Positions 44,927 to 55,934 of a stretch of 64,000 nucleotides of DNA are shown one piece after another. Position numbers and translations under genes: made by a program. The stretch covers positions 53,138,121-53,202,120 of the forward strand of contig NW_024609880.1 of the NCBI RefSeq assembly GCF_016920785.2, in the 5' to 3' direction. This DNA is from Ixodes scapularis (taxonomy: Eukaryota > Arthropoda > Arachnida > Ixodida > Ixodidae). The notes below the pieces were generated by a model. It was given only the letters and a program-made list of their open reading frames with translations, did no database searches and was not told the origin of the DNA. Every line of letters starts with the position of its first letter. Position 1 is the stretch's first letter.

Positions 44927-45991
44927 CTGCACAAGTTGGCGGCAGAAAAACACTTTTGCAATCATGTGCACGCAAACCCCACGTTCATCGGCGGTACAGC
45001 GTTCGGTGCACGCTCCACTGACAAAATGTTCAGAGCGCAGTCGAGAGGAAGGCATTGGGGAACGGCCTTTTCGGTTTACGGACACATCCCACTGCCGCCG
45101 GAGATCGGGGTCATGTGGAAAGCGATGGAGCTTGAAGACATTGCAGCCGCACTTGCCAGATTCCGTGCAAGCTACATAGGTCCGCAAACAGTATTCGACG
45201 CTTTCTTTCATTACTCATGCACCCTATAACCGAGCAATAGCGTCTTGATGACCGAGGGACTGTCGCCATCTGAGCCCGCGGCTCTAATTTTGGGAGTTTA
45301 AAACAAACAAGAAAGTGCGAAGGGCAATGCATATACCGAACACCGGCGAAGCCTTTCATCCGGGACTTTTACTCTTTCAAACACACCAGCAAGGGGGAAA
45401 GCGCTGGTAGCTCTTTCCCCTCTTCTCTTTCGCTCTCAAAATGGCACTCCCCACAATAAAATGGTTTATAGGTAAAGGTACATTGCGCGATACTGAGCAC
45501 AAACACGACATTAGCACCTTTCTGCATTTTACTTCAAAAGGGGTTTTGGCGGGCACTAAATCAGTACTTTTTCCGCACTAGTAGTTTGGATAACAGGCTT
45601 TTGATTCTAAAAGAAAAAAAAAATGGCGATTGGTTGTTAACTTAAGAGTGCCACGATGCGTACCATCCCATTTCCTCTCCAAATTCTCAGCAGAAGCTCT
45701 AATTGAAGTTTTGGTAGTTTCCGCCGTTAGGTTTCATTAGTTGTACTTTGCAAATAATCATAATGTTTCAATAAAGAAAAAACTGGGAAACGCATTCATG
45801 GTAAAAAATAATTGAATGCATAGAACTCTATTTTTTAGACAAATATTTGGGTTGTTTTTAGCGAGCAAGGTAAAAACATTGCAAATATAGGCCACTTCCC
45901 ACATAAAGTGTTACGACCAGGGACTTTTTGTGCCAGCTTGTGAAAGTCATTCCCATAGTTGGGCATTAACACAATGCGGTCGCACAGGTAC
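44927..45991 (-). other. NOSTRIN: NOSTRIN intron (1.1 kb)
   Basis: Contains the THAP-like remnant at its acceptor-proximal end and otherwise AT-rich sequence with no feature. Confidence 0.5.
44975..45262 (-). pseudogene. Decayed THAP-domain fragment
   Basis: In one minus-strand frame, RRYCSVIGCMSNERKR gives the first Cys pair of a THAP zinc finger. In a second frame, FKLHRFPHDPDLRRQW...RKGRSP...SRLRSEHF gives the HRFP block, the conserved Trp and the final SEHF. The two halves are in different frames, and the third zinc ligand (normally C in CSEHF) reads R. It is therefore a broken copy, probably from a THAP transposase or host THAP gene. An unseen intron between the halves is possible but would not restore the Cys. 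Confidence 0.6.
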
Positions 45992-46216
45992 CTGCGTTGC
46001 CTGGGGACCCAAGGTGGCGATCTCCTGCGCGTATCGCTTGAGCGCTGCTCCGAGTGCCTCTAGGCGCTCTTCCTCCAGGGCCTGCAGCCATCCACCGGTC
46101 TGGTAGAGCAGAGTTTCCCATTCCTGCCGCGCATGCTCTGCCGCCACGCACGCCCCGTAGTAGTCTGCCTCCGCCTTGGTCAGGGCTGCCTCCGCCTTGC
46201 GTCGTTTGCTTTCCAG
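45992..46216 (-). CDS. NOSTRIN: NOSTRIN exon: F-BAR helix (75 codons)
   Basis: Encodes LESKRRKAEAALTKAEADYYG...RQEWETLLYQ..WLQALEEERLEAL...IATLGPQATQ. It aligns with human nostrin STEKLEKEDENYYQ...KWENTLENCYQSILELEKERIQLL. The paired Tyr, the Trp-Glu and the LEEER motif are typical of the third F-BAR helix, which forms the curved membrane-binding dimer. Acceptor CTATTTTTCAG|CTG; donor ACGCAG|GTACCT; phase 0/0. Confidence 0.94.
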
Positions 46217-46404
46217 CTGAAAAATAGCAAGGCCCATATGTTCAGCCGCTTAAAAGCTTGGTAGGAACATCTAAATATTTCACAACGCGAGTGTGGGTGT
46301 CAAAATGCTGTCACCGGAAATACGTGGGAGAAGTCCGTATTGTGTTACGATGCCTCATGTCCACACTGCAATGAAACACTGAAGGCGTGCAGGTAAACAC
46401 CTCT

Positions 46405-46605
46405 CTATACTCCGCGACAACTTTTCTTGGCAATGCAGTGGAAAGTACAGGCCCGCGTCCCCTCTCCCATTTTGAGTGTATGCAGGCTCTCCTCCTCTCC
46501 CCGGAAATGGGGGAGGAGGAGAGCCTGCGTAAACTCAAAATGGGCTAGGGGACGCGGGCCTGTACCTTCCACTGCATTGCCAAGAAAAGTTGTCGCGGAG
46601 TATAG
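46405..46605. mobile_element. Hairpin MITE, CTATACTCCGCGACAAC arms
   Basis: Arms of about 95 bp, nearly perfect inverses, around a short GGA/CCT-rich loop. 201 bp in total; non-coding. Confidence 0.75.
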
Positions 46606-46760
46606 CTACTTAAATTTTTTTTTTTTTTATATGTAAACCTTATGTGACCACGACAATTAACATGCCAGTGTGTGACAGAAGGGCCTGCCTTGCTGATTTA
46701 CTTATTAATAAAAGAAAAATGTGCCAGATACTGTAAATGACTTAATTTTTGGGAATCGCC

Positions 46761-47860
46761 TATACACAAACTCATGTTTACAAACAAACCGGAGCGCCCC
46801 TAGCGGACGTCACCGGTGCCGCGCATGGGCGATGGGAGTGTTGGCAAGAAGCTCTCCGTCGCCCATAAACAAACCATTGGAATGGGATGTTATCGGCGTC
46901 TGTGCGAGTCCTACGCTCTTTTTTGAGTTGGAATTGTTCATTCTACGTCTTCCTGGCAATGTCTGACTACTTGAGCGGCATCAGCGAAATTAACGAGGCT
47001 CCTTACGCCACAAAACTCGGCGTGAAGAATGTAACGTGCGGCGATTCATTCCACGTGGACGTCGCAGAATGGACGCTAAAGCCCGATTTCCATGGTGACG
47101 TTTTGCTCGGCTTTTTAGTCCTCACGTCGCTCGGGCTGCAAAGGCCTGAACCGTAGCCGAGATGTCGACGCCAATACTGAAAATCGCAATCAGAATCGGA
47201 CCGAGTGAATCAGGCATAACAAGTCGGTGATGGCCACTGGTAACAATTATCAACATTTCCTTATATATCTACTGTTTGCACCGAGCCTACCTACCCGAAG
47301 CAGCCTTCAATCTTAAACGTATTTTGAGGTCTGCGCTTGTTATCGCAATTACCGAGTCAACGTTTGGTCTACAGGCCGCTGTCGTTTGAACGAGCAGACG
47401 ACAGCTCGAACGATGAGGCGGTCGTTTGAACAAGGTGACGCACTGAACGTAGCCCGCAGGTGGTCCGTGCAACTTGACGGTTTTCCCGCATTCATGTTGG
47501 AACAAAACAAATAAATCTGACGACTACAAGTATCCGTGAATTCAATCCATAGTGCTTCCCGCCCAAGCAATCGTGGTCTGACGGCATCTGTTTTTCCTTT
47601 TTCACGGCCCCTATTCACGTTTTCGGACGAACCGAGCAGGCAGAAAACACATGAAAACTGACCTTCAAACCTTTTACAACTCTTTTGGTACAGCCCCAGT
47701 CACGGCATTTTGACGAGAAGGCAGGTTTTTGTGCGGTTTCTTCCAAAGTAACACAGGAATGCAAGTGCCCCATGATGGCTTCTGCCCACAGCCCCAGACC
47801 GGAAGTGCACCCGACACGCCACCACCGCGCCGTGACGTAGCAGAGACGAGTTTGTGTATA
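46761..47860 (-). mobile_element. TATACACRAACTC terminal-repeat element, copy B
   Basis: TATACACAAACTC ... GAGTTTGTGTATA, 1.1 kb, homologous to copy A (5073-6704) in inverse orientation. It carries the internal unit only once. A frame at 46887-47156 (..NVTCGDSFHVDVAEW..) matches parts of copy A but is not a recognised domain. Confidence 0.7.
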
Positions 47861-48153
47861 ATTTGCAAAAATAGGTCCCGCGGACAATGTAGGTAAAATC
47901 TAAACACATTAAAATTTATATTAAGATCCCACCGCGTCGCGAAAATTACAACCTGTGGATTATTCCAAAACTTCTACTTTAACTTAAATCGCGAAATATT
48001 CAGCCCGCGAAAAATGTTTCATATGAGGATGCTTTATCCCCGACATTTTATGACAGTTACATTTTTATTACTTCTCTTTAATTTCCTCTGGTTGAACAGT
48101 CTTCCACACGGGAGCACCCAGGCATTATTTTGCTATTTACTGTTCATGTGAGA

Positions 48154-49742
48154 CTACCATAAAATCCCCCGAGATGTCCCACCCCCGAAGGTAACCCACC
48201 CCTATTTTTGGCTTGATTTGCTATTTTCTTTTAAAACCGAAAGATAGCCCACTCCTAGTAATCGTAGTGTTCGGATCAATGATGACTTTGGTGTAAATGC
48301 AGCTACCGTGTTTACACGATTGTAGGTCGACTTGATTGTAAGTCAACCCCACCACATCGCACATCAAAAAAAAAAAATTTTTTTTTTTTTTTTTTTTTTT
48401 TTAGATGAGCATTTTATTGCAAACACGTGAGAACGGCAAACTATCTGTTTCGGAAGCCGAGCCTCAAACACGCGATCGATGCCTTCTGGCGTGCTTTGGC
48501 TGCGCATGCACGTGCGAGGTGCATGAGATGGCCAGGCGTTATCGGAACTAGGAAGTTCACGCTGGAGGCGGGACAACTGAAGCTGCTCACTTTCGTTCTC
48601 TCTCCATCCGCGTCTAGACTACGACTCGTCCGCACTGGTGATGTCAGTCCCGTTGTCACCACTGCTACGTTCTCGAAGCACCTCGTCGGCGTCGTCCAAT
48701 GAAATCTCGCACTTTGCAAATGACAGGATCAACCGCATCTTCCGCGCTCCTTGGCGATCGCGTCGGACGTCACGGGTAGCGACCGATTGCGCACGTTTGC
48801 GGCGTACGTTGCAAGCCTGACCTCCAACTCCGGAAGGTATCCGCACATATCCAGACTTTGGCCTGCGGAAGCTTCTTCGTTTGCCGTCACACTTTAAGAT
48901 TCCGCGCCACCGCAGACTCCACTGGAGCATCACCCACTCCAACGGGTCGAACTTGCATCCAACAGCGCAGTTGGTTGCTTCTGAGTGAATGGCCATAAAC
49001 GAGCTCCGGAGACCTAAACTGTCCGGATCACGCGTTTCAATACAAATGTACATAGTTAGCGCAGTTAGCGCACCAGCATGATCTCGCACTCGATCAAACG
49101 ATGTGCGACCATGAATTGTGTGAAAAACTGCGCAGAGAGGTTGCGGCGCCGCGGGGTGAGCGAGCCAAGCGAGGCGTGAGGCTGTTCCAGCGGCCTCCGG
49201 AGTGGCTCTTACGAGAAGTGCCGTAACCCCCCAGGAGTCGAGCACTCCGTGCCCTGTTCACCGCCGTGCATTCGGGTTAAGTTGCGAATTGCTACCAATA
49301 ATACTCGTTTGAGCAAATAAAAAATAATCAATTTGTAAAATGAGTGCACAAAACAGTGTAATGCTAGGGGTACAGCCGGCTGAACTTGTAACAAGCCGAG
49401 GTGTCCATGATATCGCGATTGTTTCGTTTTTGCCGGCGGTGAAATGTTTTGGTTCGATTATAAGTCGACCCCCCCACTTCAGATTTTCAAAAGTTGAAAA
49501 AAGGGTCGACCTACATTCGTGTAAATACGGTAGTTAGTAATGGCGGGATATAAGCAAACATTTCTGACTGGGAAGTGCCACTATCTTCGTTTCCTTGCCC
49601 CTCGACGCGATAACAAGTTTGACAGAGACAGACGATTTATAAACAGCCTTTTTTCAACTTTTCTTGACTGCACACCGAAAGTTAGCCCACTCCTAATTTT
49701 CTCACGATTTTGGATGGGCCATCTCTCGGGATTTTACGGTAG
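48154..49742. mobile_element. Outer CTACCRTAAAATCC terminal-repeat element
   Basis: CTACCATAAAATCCCCCGAGATG at the left and CATCTCTCGGGATTTTACGGTAG at the right. Repeated GCCCACTCCTA motifs lie inside both ends. Contains the element at 48303-49533. Confidence 0.7.
48303..49533. mobile_element. Inner CTACCGTRTTTACACGA terminal-repeat element
   Basis: CTACCGTGTTTACACGATTGTAGGTCGAC at the left and GTCGACCTACATTCGTGTAAATACGGTAG at the right. 1.2 kb, with a poly(T) tract. A minus-strand frame at 48619-49245 (208 aa) ends in a Ser/Asp/Glu-rich tail (..CEISLDDADEVLRERSS..) reminiscent of the acidic tail of pogo/CENP-B-like transposases. That is a weak resemblance and the frame looks decayed. Confidence 0.7.
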
Positions 49743-50572
49743 TGGTTTTGGCCAAATATTTTCTAATCAACTATTGAATAGTTTCTCCAAGCCTTTCCCT
49801 ACTGTTGCACCACGCCTAAACAAAAACCCAGTCGAACTCGTGAAAGTTGTTCCCAAGCTTCCAGTTGTCCATTTATAAGCTAACTTTAATCCAAGTATAT
49901 TTATGCACTGTGACCTCAAAAACTTTTGATGCCATCGGATGGCAAGTAAACAACGAATTTGACATAAAATGAAACATATAGAAATGCCCAGCTATACCCA
50001 ATTGAGTGGATTTACAAACCTTGCTATGTGCAAACATTCTTTCTTCAATCTCAAATTTGGAAGAAAAAAAAAGTGTGAATGATGAGCACAGGTTGTCAGG
50101 GCACCTCTGCCCAACACATACTCTTGCATAACAACCACAGTTTAATTTTGAAAATTTTTGTGCAATGTAGATATTAACATCCATAAACTTTTTATTTCTT
50201 TGTACATACACCAGGCTTGCACCATCCCACTTTGAAAGTGTGCTTTTCTCCCAAGCACCCAATTGCGACATTCATACTCTTCCAAGTGTCGATTGCAGCA
50301 AGTTACTCTGTTGAGTGCGCTTCTTACAGAGCAACATTCCACATTGGAGAAGCAACATCCGCGGAGCTTGCTCCCGCAGCTGTTGCTTCTCTGCAAGTGT
50401 TGTTTCTCTGCAGTCCATCGGTGCCCAGCAAGAAACACGCTCAACGGACTACCCTGCTGCTGTCAAAACTTTGAAAAATACAAACGTCTCAGTTAATTTT
50501 GAAGCATTTATCTCAGTTAATTTTGAAGCATTTATCGAACACAAACGTGGCTAGTAAAGCAAGACTACCTTG

Positions 50573-50726
50573 AACATGATTGTAAACCTGAGACTGGGGC
50601 AGAAAAGAGAACACAACAGAAGGTAGAAAAAGAGGAGGCAACGTCTCAATTGAGACGTTGCCTCCTCTTTTTCTACCTTCTGTTGTGTTCCCTTTTCTGC
50701 CCCAGTCTCAGGTTTACAATCATGTT
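50573..50726. repeat. Near-perfect hairpin (intact CTGAGACTGGG foldback)
   Basis: AACATGATTGTAAACCTGAG...ACGTCTCAATTGAGACGT...CTCAGGTTTACAATCATGTT: about 77-bp arms with essentially one mismatch and no loop. Same family as the disrupted foldbacks at 14.2-15.4 kb and 19.2/23.5 kb. Confidence 0.8.
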
Positions 50727-50831
50727 TAACTTACACCAGCTCGCCTGCACTCTGACTATTTTTTCATTAAGACTACCTTATTTATTTAAACATAGAAGCT
50801 ATTTGGTTAGGTATTCCTTTTGGTGCTATCC

Positions 50832-52403
50832 TTAAAGGGGCCCTGCAACAACGTTTTGACTGGTTTTTAATTTGCCCCAAAGCTGAGCGCACTGAACGTA
50901 ATAACTTAATGAAACTTTTCTTTTCTCAAATTTCGCTTTATTTTAAAAGTTATAGGCAAATTAGATTTACAAAAATAAGCAAAAAATGATGTGCTTCATG
51001 ACGTCGTAGGTCCTGGCTTGAGTGGCCGTGAACTAGAGGAGGGGTAGTGAGCTCATTGAGCGCTCACGGCTGTCTCACTTCGTGTCGACGGCTCGAGAGG
51101 GCGCCACTAAAGCATGAGTTGGATAGGAGCTAAGCGGGCGGCCGGGGCGGCTCGCATTGCATTTGCTGCGCGATTAAGGACTATTTCGGCATAACACTTC
51201 ATTGGCCACAAACAACAGCAAACACGGGGTAAAGATCAGTTCAGAACGGGAGCTACTTCGGGCTGCCTTACCGCCAAATGGCCAAATCGCCAGCAGGGCC
51301 CGCGCAGAAGGCCTTCGGAACGCTCGGAACCGGTCGGATTCTCGAGCCGGTATACGACCGCAGCACCGCCGCATACACCCGGGACCTTTCTACGCTCGCC
51401 GTTCGTCGGCGCCTCATCCCACTAGCCCCTTCTAGTATGCGCCATTTTTTCTGCCGCTTGGTGGCGGGTATGTCGACAGGTCATTTCTTGTTTCCGTACT
51501 TTATAAAATGCATTTGTTTCTTTTCCGAACTAAAATACTGAACAAAAACTACTTTCATACATAATTGAAACGGTTCGCGACACTTATATTTTGTATCTCG
51601 ACTAAAAAAAAAAAAAAGCTTTTAGCTGCTCTAATTAGTAGTAAGGCCAGAACCTAAGACATCACATATCGCTCGCTTTCGGCAATGCGGGTCGCCCTCG
51701 TAGGTGAAGGAGGTTTCCGCGTCGTCCGGTTAAAATACGACTTACTGATATTTAGTTACTCTCTCCCAGAGCCATATATTGGGAGAGTTTGGCCAGTGGG
51801 TGTGGCGACGAAGGCGCCGGAGGGGAGAAAAGTAAATGAAAGGTAGGAGAGCGCCGAAGGAGCGAGAGAGAAAGAGGGGAGCAGAGAAGAGACGACCGCC
51901 ATTTTTTCGCAACGCTGTCGGAGCCTAGTCGGAGAACAGCACTGCTGAGGCTACGCGTCGTCTGCTGTGGGCCGACTTCTTTTTCGCCTGAATGAAGGTT
52001 TGTGGCTAATACGTCGAGAACACTTAATTTATTAGCTTTTCAACCCACCGAGGAATAACAGTAAATCATTTTCTTGCCAGAGCCAGCGATATAAAAGGAA
52101 ATAATCGAGATTTAGATACCGATCCCATGCATTCTGCCCGGAGAATGAACGAAAATGGCGGCCCTCCCCACTCAGCTGGGAGCAGCCGGGAGTTCACGCA
52201 CATGCGCTCATTCCTCTCGCTCTGCGCCGCGTGCTGATTGGCTCACTCGGGAGGAGAGCGTTACGGCGGCGAGATCATAGACTGACCAAACTCTCCCCAT
52301 ATACGGCTCTACTTTCTCCGCGCCCGCTGGCTTGCCTGAACCCCAAGAGACGTGGAAAACACAAAAAGGATAGACGCTTAAGTATGATTGCAGGGCCCCT
52401 TAA
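50832..52403. mobile_element. TTAA-flanked MITE AGGGGCCCTGCAA, copy 2 (with insertion)
   Basis: Same family as 15467-16473; TTAA at 50832-50835 and 52400-52403. Longer than copy 1 because of a 0.54-kb insertion at 51767-52310. Confidence 0.8.
51767..52310. mobile_element. Insertion with AGAGCCATATA ends and 9-bp flank repeat
   Basis: CAGAGCCATATATTGGGAGAGTTTGG at the left, CCAAACTCTCCCCATATACGGCTCT at the right. ACTCTCTCC (51758-51766) and ACTTTCTCC (52311-52319) flank it. The interrupted sequence is continuous in copy 1 near 16380. A 9-bp duplication would suit a MULE-type element. Confidence 0.7.
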
Positions 52404-53257
52404 AATTGGGGGTCAAACTATAATCATATTCAAGGAAAAATGACCTCCAATAGTGATCAAAATTACTGAGCCCCAAAAAAAAACATTTGCCGTTTCTCCA
52501 GCACGCCGGTTCAAAGCTTGATGAGGATGCACCGGTTTGAAGTAAAGCGTGACACATGAGTGTTGGTGCAAAGCGGCGAAGCCTGCCACAATAAATTTGG
52601 GACTATGGAATTGCAAATCACTTATAACAATACCAGACATAAGGAAGTACTTCTTACAATGATCAGTTTCTAGAGTTTCTAAACTATAAACGGTCAGTTT
52701 CTAGTCCAGTTACAACGATAATTGGTTAGAACGATTGAATTTTCAGGTTTTCTCATTATCGTTATAAGTGGATTGCTCAGTGGATTATTCCCCATTTATG
52801 GATGTTCGAAAAACTCGGTTGCTTAAAACGACCGAAGTGTGCGGCAAATCGAATTGAATAGCAAACACTATTCGTGAATTATTTGAAGTTTTGAATACTC
52901 GCACACCTCTACCGATGGACCAACATGACGACAGGACAACATACCGATATGTGAACAGGACAATATGTCAACAAACCAATACCCTGGATTACCGTTTTCA
53001 CGGGCTCAACGTTCTGAAAAATGCAAATTCTGGGAATACTTCGTGGGCACAAAATAGCGCAACTTACAGCGATGTGCTGCTCTGCTCGTTCGTTACCATG
53101 AGCCGATATACCAGCGAGATTCATTTTCACAATATTTTTCAAGTCATGAAATTCGCGACAGAAAGTCGTCTACAGTATGTCCACATGCCGACATCCCGAG
53201 AGAAGGCGCTAATGATCCAACAGCGTTTCAATTATCCAAACTTCCTCCGGGAATCAC

Positions 53258-53516
53258 CTTGGCGAGATCCCTGTCGGTAAGCAGGCGCCCCCTACTGGAC
53301 CCCTTGGGGTCCAGTGCCAGGTCCTGGGCCTGCTCGTTGTGCCGGGCGCAGGCATGGGCACACCGCTTGGCCCGCTCCTGCGCCGCTCGGTGCTCCCGCA
53401 GCTGCCGCAGCCGCCGCTCCACCCCGGACTCGAGGGCCTTGCGCCGACTGCTCTGGGCCTCCCACGAGCTGCGCAGGGGGCAGGCCACCGCCTCGGACAG
53501 GCCCCGGGACAGCGCC
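53258..53516 (-). CDS. NOSTRIN: NOSTRIN exon: central F-BAR helices (86 codons)
   Basis: Encodes ALSRGLSEAV...SWEAQSSRRKALESGVERRL...ACARHNEQAQDLA...LLTDRDLAK, matching human nostrin LHQKLGKAIELEAIK...VQEKKRKSLDNEVEKT...STKKHEALFQLVESS...EKEKRKLLNK. Very GC-rich compared with the intron. Acceptor CCCCCGCAG|G (phase 2 in), donor GCCAAG|GTGATT (phase 0 out). The long plus-strand frames here (53259-53670) are shadows of this exon. Confidence 0.93.
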
Positions 53517-54105
53517 CTGCGGGGGACGACGGACCCTTTGCAAAAGTGCACGCCATCTAGTAGCATGCTGCATCTGTTATGCGAGTCCACCCGCCATTTT
53601 TTGCAAGGAGAAACACAAACGAATTAGACGTTCGTGTTTAGACTGCAGTGCGACACCTGTCTGCCGTTGAGGTATGGTGACACTGGTTTATGCTGCAGAT
53701 GAGAAATTCAACCAGTGGAGTACCATTGCTAGCCCAGGGTCTTTAAGGGGGTACTCCGCAGGTTTGTTTTATTGTCTTCGATTTGCTTGAAATTTTGCTA
53801 AACTCACTAACAAACGTCGCTAAAGTAATATCCCGACTATTAGGTCAAAATATTGTTTTCTCCCGAAGTTATTGAGTTTACAGTTTCGGTCCTCACAGTG
53901 TTTTTCAAAATGGAAGTCACTGCTGGCAACAACGAAAAGGGGACATCAGTGGAGGCAGGGGTTCACTCTCTGGACTGTAAAAATTGTTCCCAACTGATTC
54001 GAAGCAGTTTCATAGTGTCAAATGAATGCTTTGGAAGCTCGCTCCAGTACCCGGGCTTGCTCCAGCACGGAACAAATCATTGGCATATTCTATTTTTTAC
54101 TTAAA

Positions 54106-54581
54106 AGGTTAAAACAGCGCAAAAGACAACGGACAGGGTAAAGAAGGACGCAGACAGAGCGCTGACTCGCAACTATATTTTTATTGGACTCAACGGTGCA
54201 ATATATATGCACAATTGAGAACAAAACGAAGAAAATCAGCCTGAAAAACACCCAAAAGCAAAAGCACAAAAACGAAGCATCACGTCAAAAAAGATAAACC
54301 AAGCTAATCAAGTGGCCAGAAAATCAATCTCCTTCCTAGATAATGCAACAGAAGGCCTGCTGACACACATGACACCCAATCTGTCTATTTCCAGATCCTC
54401 CAAAATTTCACGTGTCAGCTGGTCCCGGTGGCGTTTTAAGACCTCGCACTGTTGGAATTGAGGCTGGCATCTGCAGTCACGGCAATGTGTGCCGAGGTGA
54501 CCGGAAACCGTCCAAGAGACGTTGTAAGCATGTTCCCTTAGCCTGTCGACAGGCTAAGGGAACATGCTTACAATGTCTCTT
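54106..54581 (-). mobile_element. Penelope-like C-terminal fragment with inverted 5' stub
   Basis: On the minus strand, RLREHAYNVS..., HCRDCRCQPQF, RHRDQLTREILEDL, CVSRPSVALSRKEIDFLAT-stop: the GIY-YIG-associated tail of Penelope-like elements, ending in a 3' UTR at about 54106. At its start it meets an inverted copy of its own RLREHAYN segment, making a 68-bp palindrome (54514-54581) centred on CCTGTCGACAGG. 5'-truncated. Confidence 0.75.
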
Positions 54582-54748
54582 ATGACTAACATGAAAAAAA
54601 TATGGTCGAAAATCCTCATAATTAGTGCCTGGGCGGTGTGTGTAGTATGTAAAAATGAACAAACATGTTACAAGGTGACAGCTGCTCTGAGACCAAATAA
54701 GTTGGCGTTTTTATGTCATCAGCAACTTGCATATATAAGTTGATTTCA

Positions 54749-54784
54749 TGTCATCAGCAACTTGCAAATAAGTTGCTGATGACA
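54749..54784. repeat. Perfect 15-bp stem hairpin
   Basis: TGTCATCAGCAACTT and AAGTTGCTGATGACA separated by six bases; a direct copy of TCATCAGCAACTTGCA occurs about 35 bp upstream. No function assigned. Confidence 0.6.
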
Positions 54785-55871
54785 TTGAAACTATAAGACT
54801 TTGCATAAGAGCTACAGGAGATACAGAAACCTTCAAAATGTCCCGAGTTTCACGCTGTCATAAAATTCACTATGCAACTCGTGGGGCTTTCGAACAACGG
54901 GGCACGGCGAAACACGCAGGTCGCCGGTATAATCGTGTGAATCGCGATGGTATGCCATTTTTTATCCAAGCATTGCGGGAAGCGATCGTTAGTTTTGCAG
55001 GAGATCTAACACGCACGCAACGTTGTGCCCCTGTCCCCTTGGTGGCAAAATATTACGAAAGAAAATTGCTCATCAAAAGCTGAAAAATAAATTATTGTAA
55101 TTGTTTTCAAATTGTGCTGCCTCAATGTGAAAAGGTTGCTGCGGAAAGCATTTTTTAGTGAAGACCACCACTCAAGGCAAAACTCACAACGGTGCAAGAA
55201 CACAGAAGGTTCTAAATTGGTGTAGAGGTACGTCGGTAAAAGTAAGCATCGACGGGAAACAAGAAGCCGAAAAAAGATTTACTGTCTCTTCTTTTTCCTT
55301 CTGATGCGTCAAATCCTGCTGCAGTCGATTTCATGTTTTCAACTTGGACCGATATAATAACATATTTGGCATTAAAGTTAACAAATATATCACTGGAAGT
55401 GAAAATGATTTCGGCTTGATTGCCGCAATACACTTTGCATTTTAAGCTTTCGGACAAGGCAGGATATTGAATATGTTAGCAGAGCCCCATTTCGTGATGT
55501 GCATGTTGGTAAATGTCTTCTAGTGGTTCTTTTTTGCAGTTACCGCAGTCGTGATATATAATACCGTTCTTCTCTTACAACACCCCCCCCCACTCACTCC
55601 TTTCCGTGGTCAGCGTGTCCTGAATTTCACTAGCAGGAAGGTGGTCACCCTACATAAAGCACAGTGCTCACCCTTGTGAAACATAAGACTGCAAATTGAC
55701 CCATATTGATCACTTGTCCCATCGTGCAAGACGTCACGCTTGTCTTTTTATTCATTGTGCACGTCTTGGCATAAAACTTCTTTACAAGACTACAAAACTA
55801 AAAGTTGCATTTTACACGCAACTTTTAACTCAAATGCTGTTTTGTGCGACTGCTGCATGCAGTGCACTCAC

Positions 55872-55934
55872 CTGTGTAGCTGCGCTTCTTTGTCGAGTTG
55901 AGTGGCCACTTCCTGCCATGCTCCAGCTGTACTT
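55872..55934 (-). CDS. NOSTRIN: NOSTRIN microexon in F-BAR (63 bp)
   Basis: Encodes (G)STAGAWQEVATQLDKEAQLH(R), filling the gap between two F-BAR exons. It matches human nostrin CVSSAWAWASEGMKSTADLHQ (AW shared, LH shared before the next helix). Acceptor GTGTCGGCAG|A, donor ACACAG|GTGAGT. Length is a multiple of 3 and it is phase 2 at both ends. An alternative acceptor 9 bases inside (AAGTACAG|CT) would not fit phase 2. Too short to show as a standalone open frame. Confidence 0.82.

Larger units (their letters stand above)
46217..53257 (-). other. NOSTRIN: NOSTRIN intron (7.0 kb)
   Basis: Largest NOSTRIN intron in the window. Contains a hairpin MITE (46405-46605), TATACAC copy B (46761-47860), two nested CTACC-ended elements (48154-49742 and 48303-49533), a perfect hairpin (50573-50726) and a TTAA MITE (50832-52403) with a nested insertion. 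52410-53250 and 49750-50570 show nothing recognisable. Confidence 0.6.
53517..55871 (-). other. NOSTRIN: NOSTRIN intron (2.4 kb)
   Basis: Contains the Penelope-like fragment with inverted stub (54106-54581) and a small hairpin (54749-54784). An 81-codon plus-strand frame at 54838-55083 (MSRVSRCHKI..) resembles nothing I know. The rest is AT-rich. Confidence 0.5.

Noticed and set aside
48619..49245. 208-codon frame as an active transposase
   Set aside because: No DDE/D catalytic pattern can be identified; only a faint acidic-tail resemblance. Kept as a note under the host element.
53259..53670. Plus-strand GC-rich frames of 118-122 aa
   Set aside because: Antisense shadows of the NOSTRIN F-BAR exon at 53258-53516.
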